Below are positions 40,309 through 40,876 of a DNA stretch of 40,876 bases, in pieces. Every line of letters starts with the position of its first letter. The stretch's first letter is position 1. Below the pieces are notes generated by a model, which was given only the letters and a program-made list of their open reading frames with translations, was not told the origin of the DNA and did not search any database. Source of the stretch: Phycisphaerae bacterium SM23_30 (lineage in GTDB: Bacteria; Planctomycetota; Phycisphaerae; Sedimentisphaerales; SM23-30); the NCBI GenBank assembly GCA_001303695.1, contig LJUC01000003.1, forward strand, positions 1 through 40,876. The letters run 5' to 3'. A program made the translations under genes and the position numbers.

Positions 40309-40876
40309 TTATCTGATCACCTCACTTTGGCGGGTGCCGTGATAGGTGGTCAGGGTGTATTCAAACTGTTTTGACGAGCGGGCGGCGAGCTCCAGGGTGA
40401 ATTTTACCGACTCCTGATCGACCTTTTCATATTCACCGAAGTCCCCCGTTCTGGTCAGGTTCCAGTAGGGCGTGCCGAAGTGACGCTTGATCTCCACCTT
40501 GATGGGCAGTTCGCGGGTGTTTTTGACGGTTATCTTAAAGGTGCGAATCTCATCCCAGCCGACAATATTGTCATATCGCCAACGATAATTTTCCGTGTGA
40601 TAATCCATCAGCACCGGCTCGGCCACCACATTGCCGATGGGCCCCAGATTCAACTCCACGTCTTCATTGACCGGGATGTATTTGAAGCTTGACTGTCCTT
40701 CATACGAAAGGTGCTGGTTTTCGTCCACGGTGCGATATACTTTCAGCACGCCGCCGGGGATAGGTGTTTCGCCGAGCTTGTGTTCGGCGTCGTTCTTGAA
40801 GCTGAGAAACCGAACCACATTAGCGCCATACATATTTTCATCGTACTTATAAAGGTTTACCACCGGCACCTGGTCC
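40309..40876 (-). CDS. DUF4139-type protein, C-terminal part (cut by right edge)
   Basis: The frame is open from the right edge to a stop at 40309, giving about 189 residues; the apparent GTG start at 40869 is an internal valine codon. The segment RFLSFKNDAEHKLGETPIPGG then LKVYRT, followed by the NEDVELNLGPIGNVVAEP strand, resembles DUF4139, a beta-rich domain found in exported proteins of unknown function. The end (SSKQFEYTLTTYHG) also fits a beta sandwich. The N-terminus lies outside the window. The serpin gene follows 76 bases downstream on the same strand and could share a transcript, although it has its own good ribosome binding site. Confidence 0.65.
   Translation of the reverse strand, partial: DQVPVVNLYKYDENMYGANVVRFLSFKNDAEHKLGETPIPGGVLKVYRTVDENQHLSYEGQSSFKYIPVNEDVELNLGPIGNVVAEPVLMDYHTENYRWRYDNIVGWDEIRTFKITVKNTRELPIKVEIKRHFGTPYWNLTRTGDFGEYEKVDQESVKFTLELAARSSKQFEYTLTTYHGTRQSEVIR

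Noticed and set aside
1-40876. tRNA, rRNA, CRISPR, insertion sequences, phage genes
   Set aside because: I looked for their hallmarks (regular repeats with spacers, transposase DDE motifs, integrase motifs, cloverleaf-like stems) and saw none.

Overview
This window reads as a chromosomal segment of a Gram-negative, diderm bacterium, most likely a planctomycete (Phycisphaerae-like). That placement is my inference. It rests on the mix of gene families: a fused AroD-AroE, a PurL with PurS-like domains at its N-terminus, a FlgI-like lipoprotein with HEAT-like repeats and no flagellar neighbours, a DUF5916 outer-membrane-type protein, and many exported proteins. I saw no rRNA, tRNA, CRISPR array, transposase, integrase or phage gene. 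The gene content looks chromosomal and mostly housekeeping, interrupted by one large accessory operon.

Layout. 1-959 (minus): the N-terminal part of an exported repeat-rich protein cut by the window edge. 1426-2178: tsaB (tRNA t6A synthesis). 2179-2612: a convergent gap with a phased repeat and an orphan promoter-like site. 2613-6008 (minus): an exported PHP-family phosphoesterase and a DUF5916/CBM9-like beta-barrel protein. 6257-14290 (plus): aroDE, the FlgI-like lipoprotein, smc and an FkbM-type methyltransferase. 14389-16174 (minus): a two-gene NAD salvage operon (nicotinamidase, nicotinate phosphoribosyltransferase). 16463-29612 (plus): eight tightly packed genes for exported amidohydrolase-fold proteins. 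29642-36087 (minus): tyrA-purL-purQ-recJ. 36446-37486 (plus): accA. 37794-40876 (minus): a secreted serpin fused to further domains, then the C-terminus of a DUF4139 protein cut by the right edge.

The most unusual element is the 13-kb amidohydrolase operon. Eight paralogous genes encode ten amidohydrolase-like barrels, each protein with its own export signal, and most junctions overlap or are only a few bases apart. Only genes 5 and 6 keep the full set of metal ligands (HxH, Lys, His, His, Asp). The other eight barrels have changed the HxH motif to HSS, HTD, LAR, QTS, RTS, YSR or NAS and have lost the later ligands as well. Six of the eight proteins also carry Arg/Gly/Gln-rich low-complexity inserts. 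I infer a periplasmic set in which two catalytic subunits work with six pseudoenzyme partners, perhaps as a complex or as binding proteins. The substrate is unknown.

The remaining genes supply aromatic amino acid synthesis (AroDE, TyrA), purine synthesis (PurL, PurQ), fatty acid initiation (AccA), chromosome maintenance (SMC, RecJ), tRNA modification (TsaB) and NAD salvage. All functions are read from motifs by eye; no database search was run.
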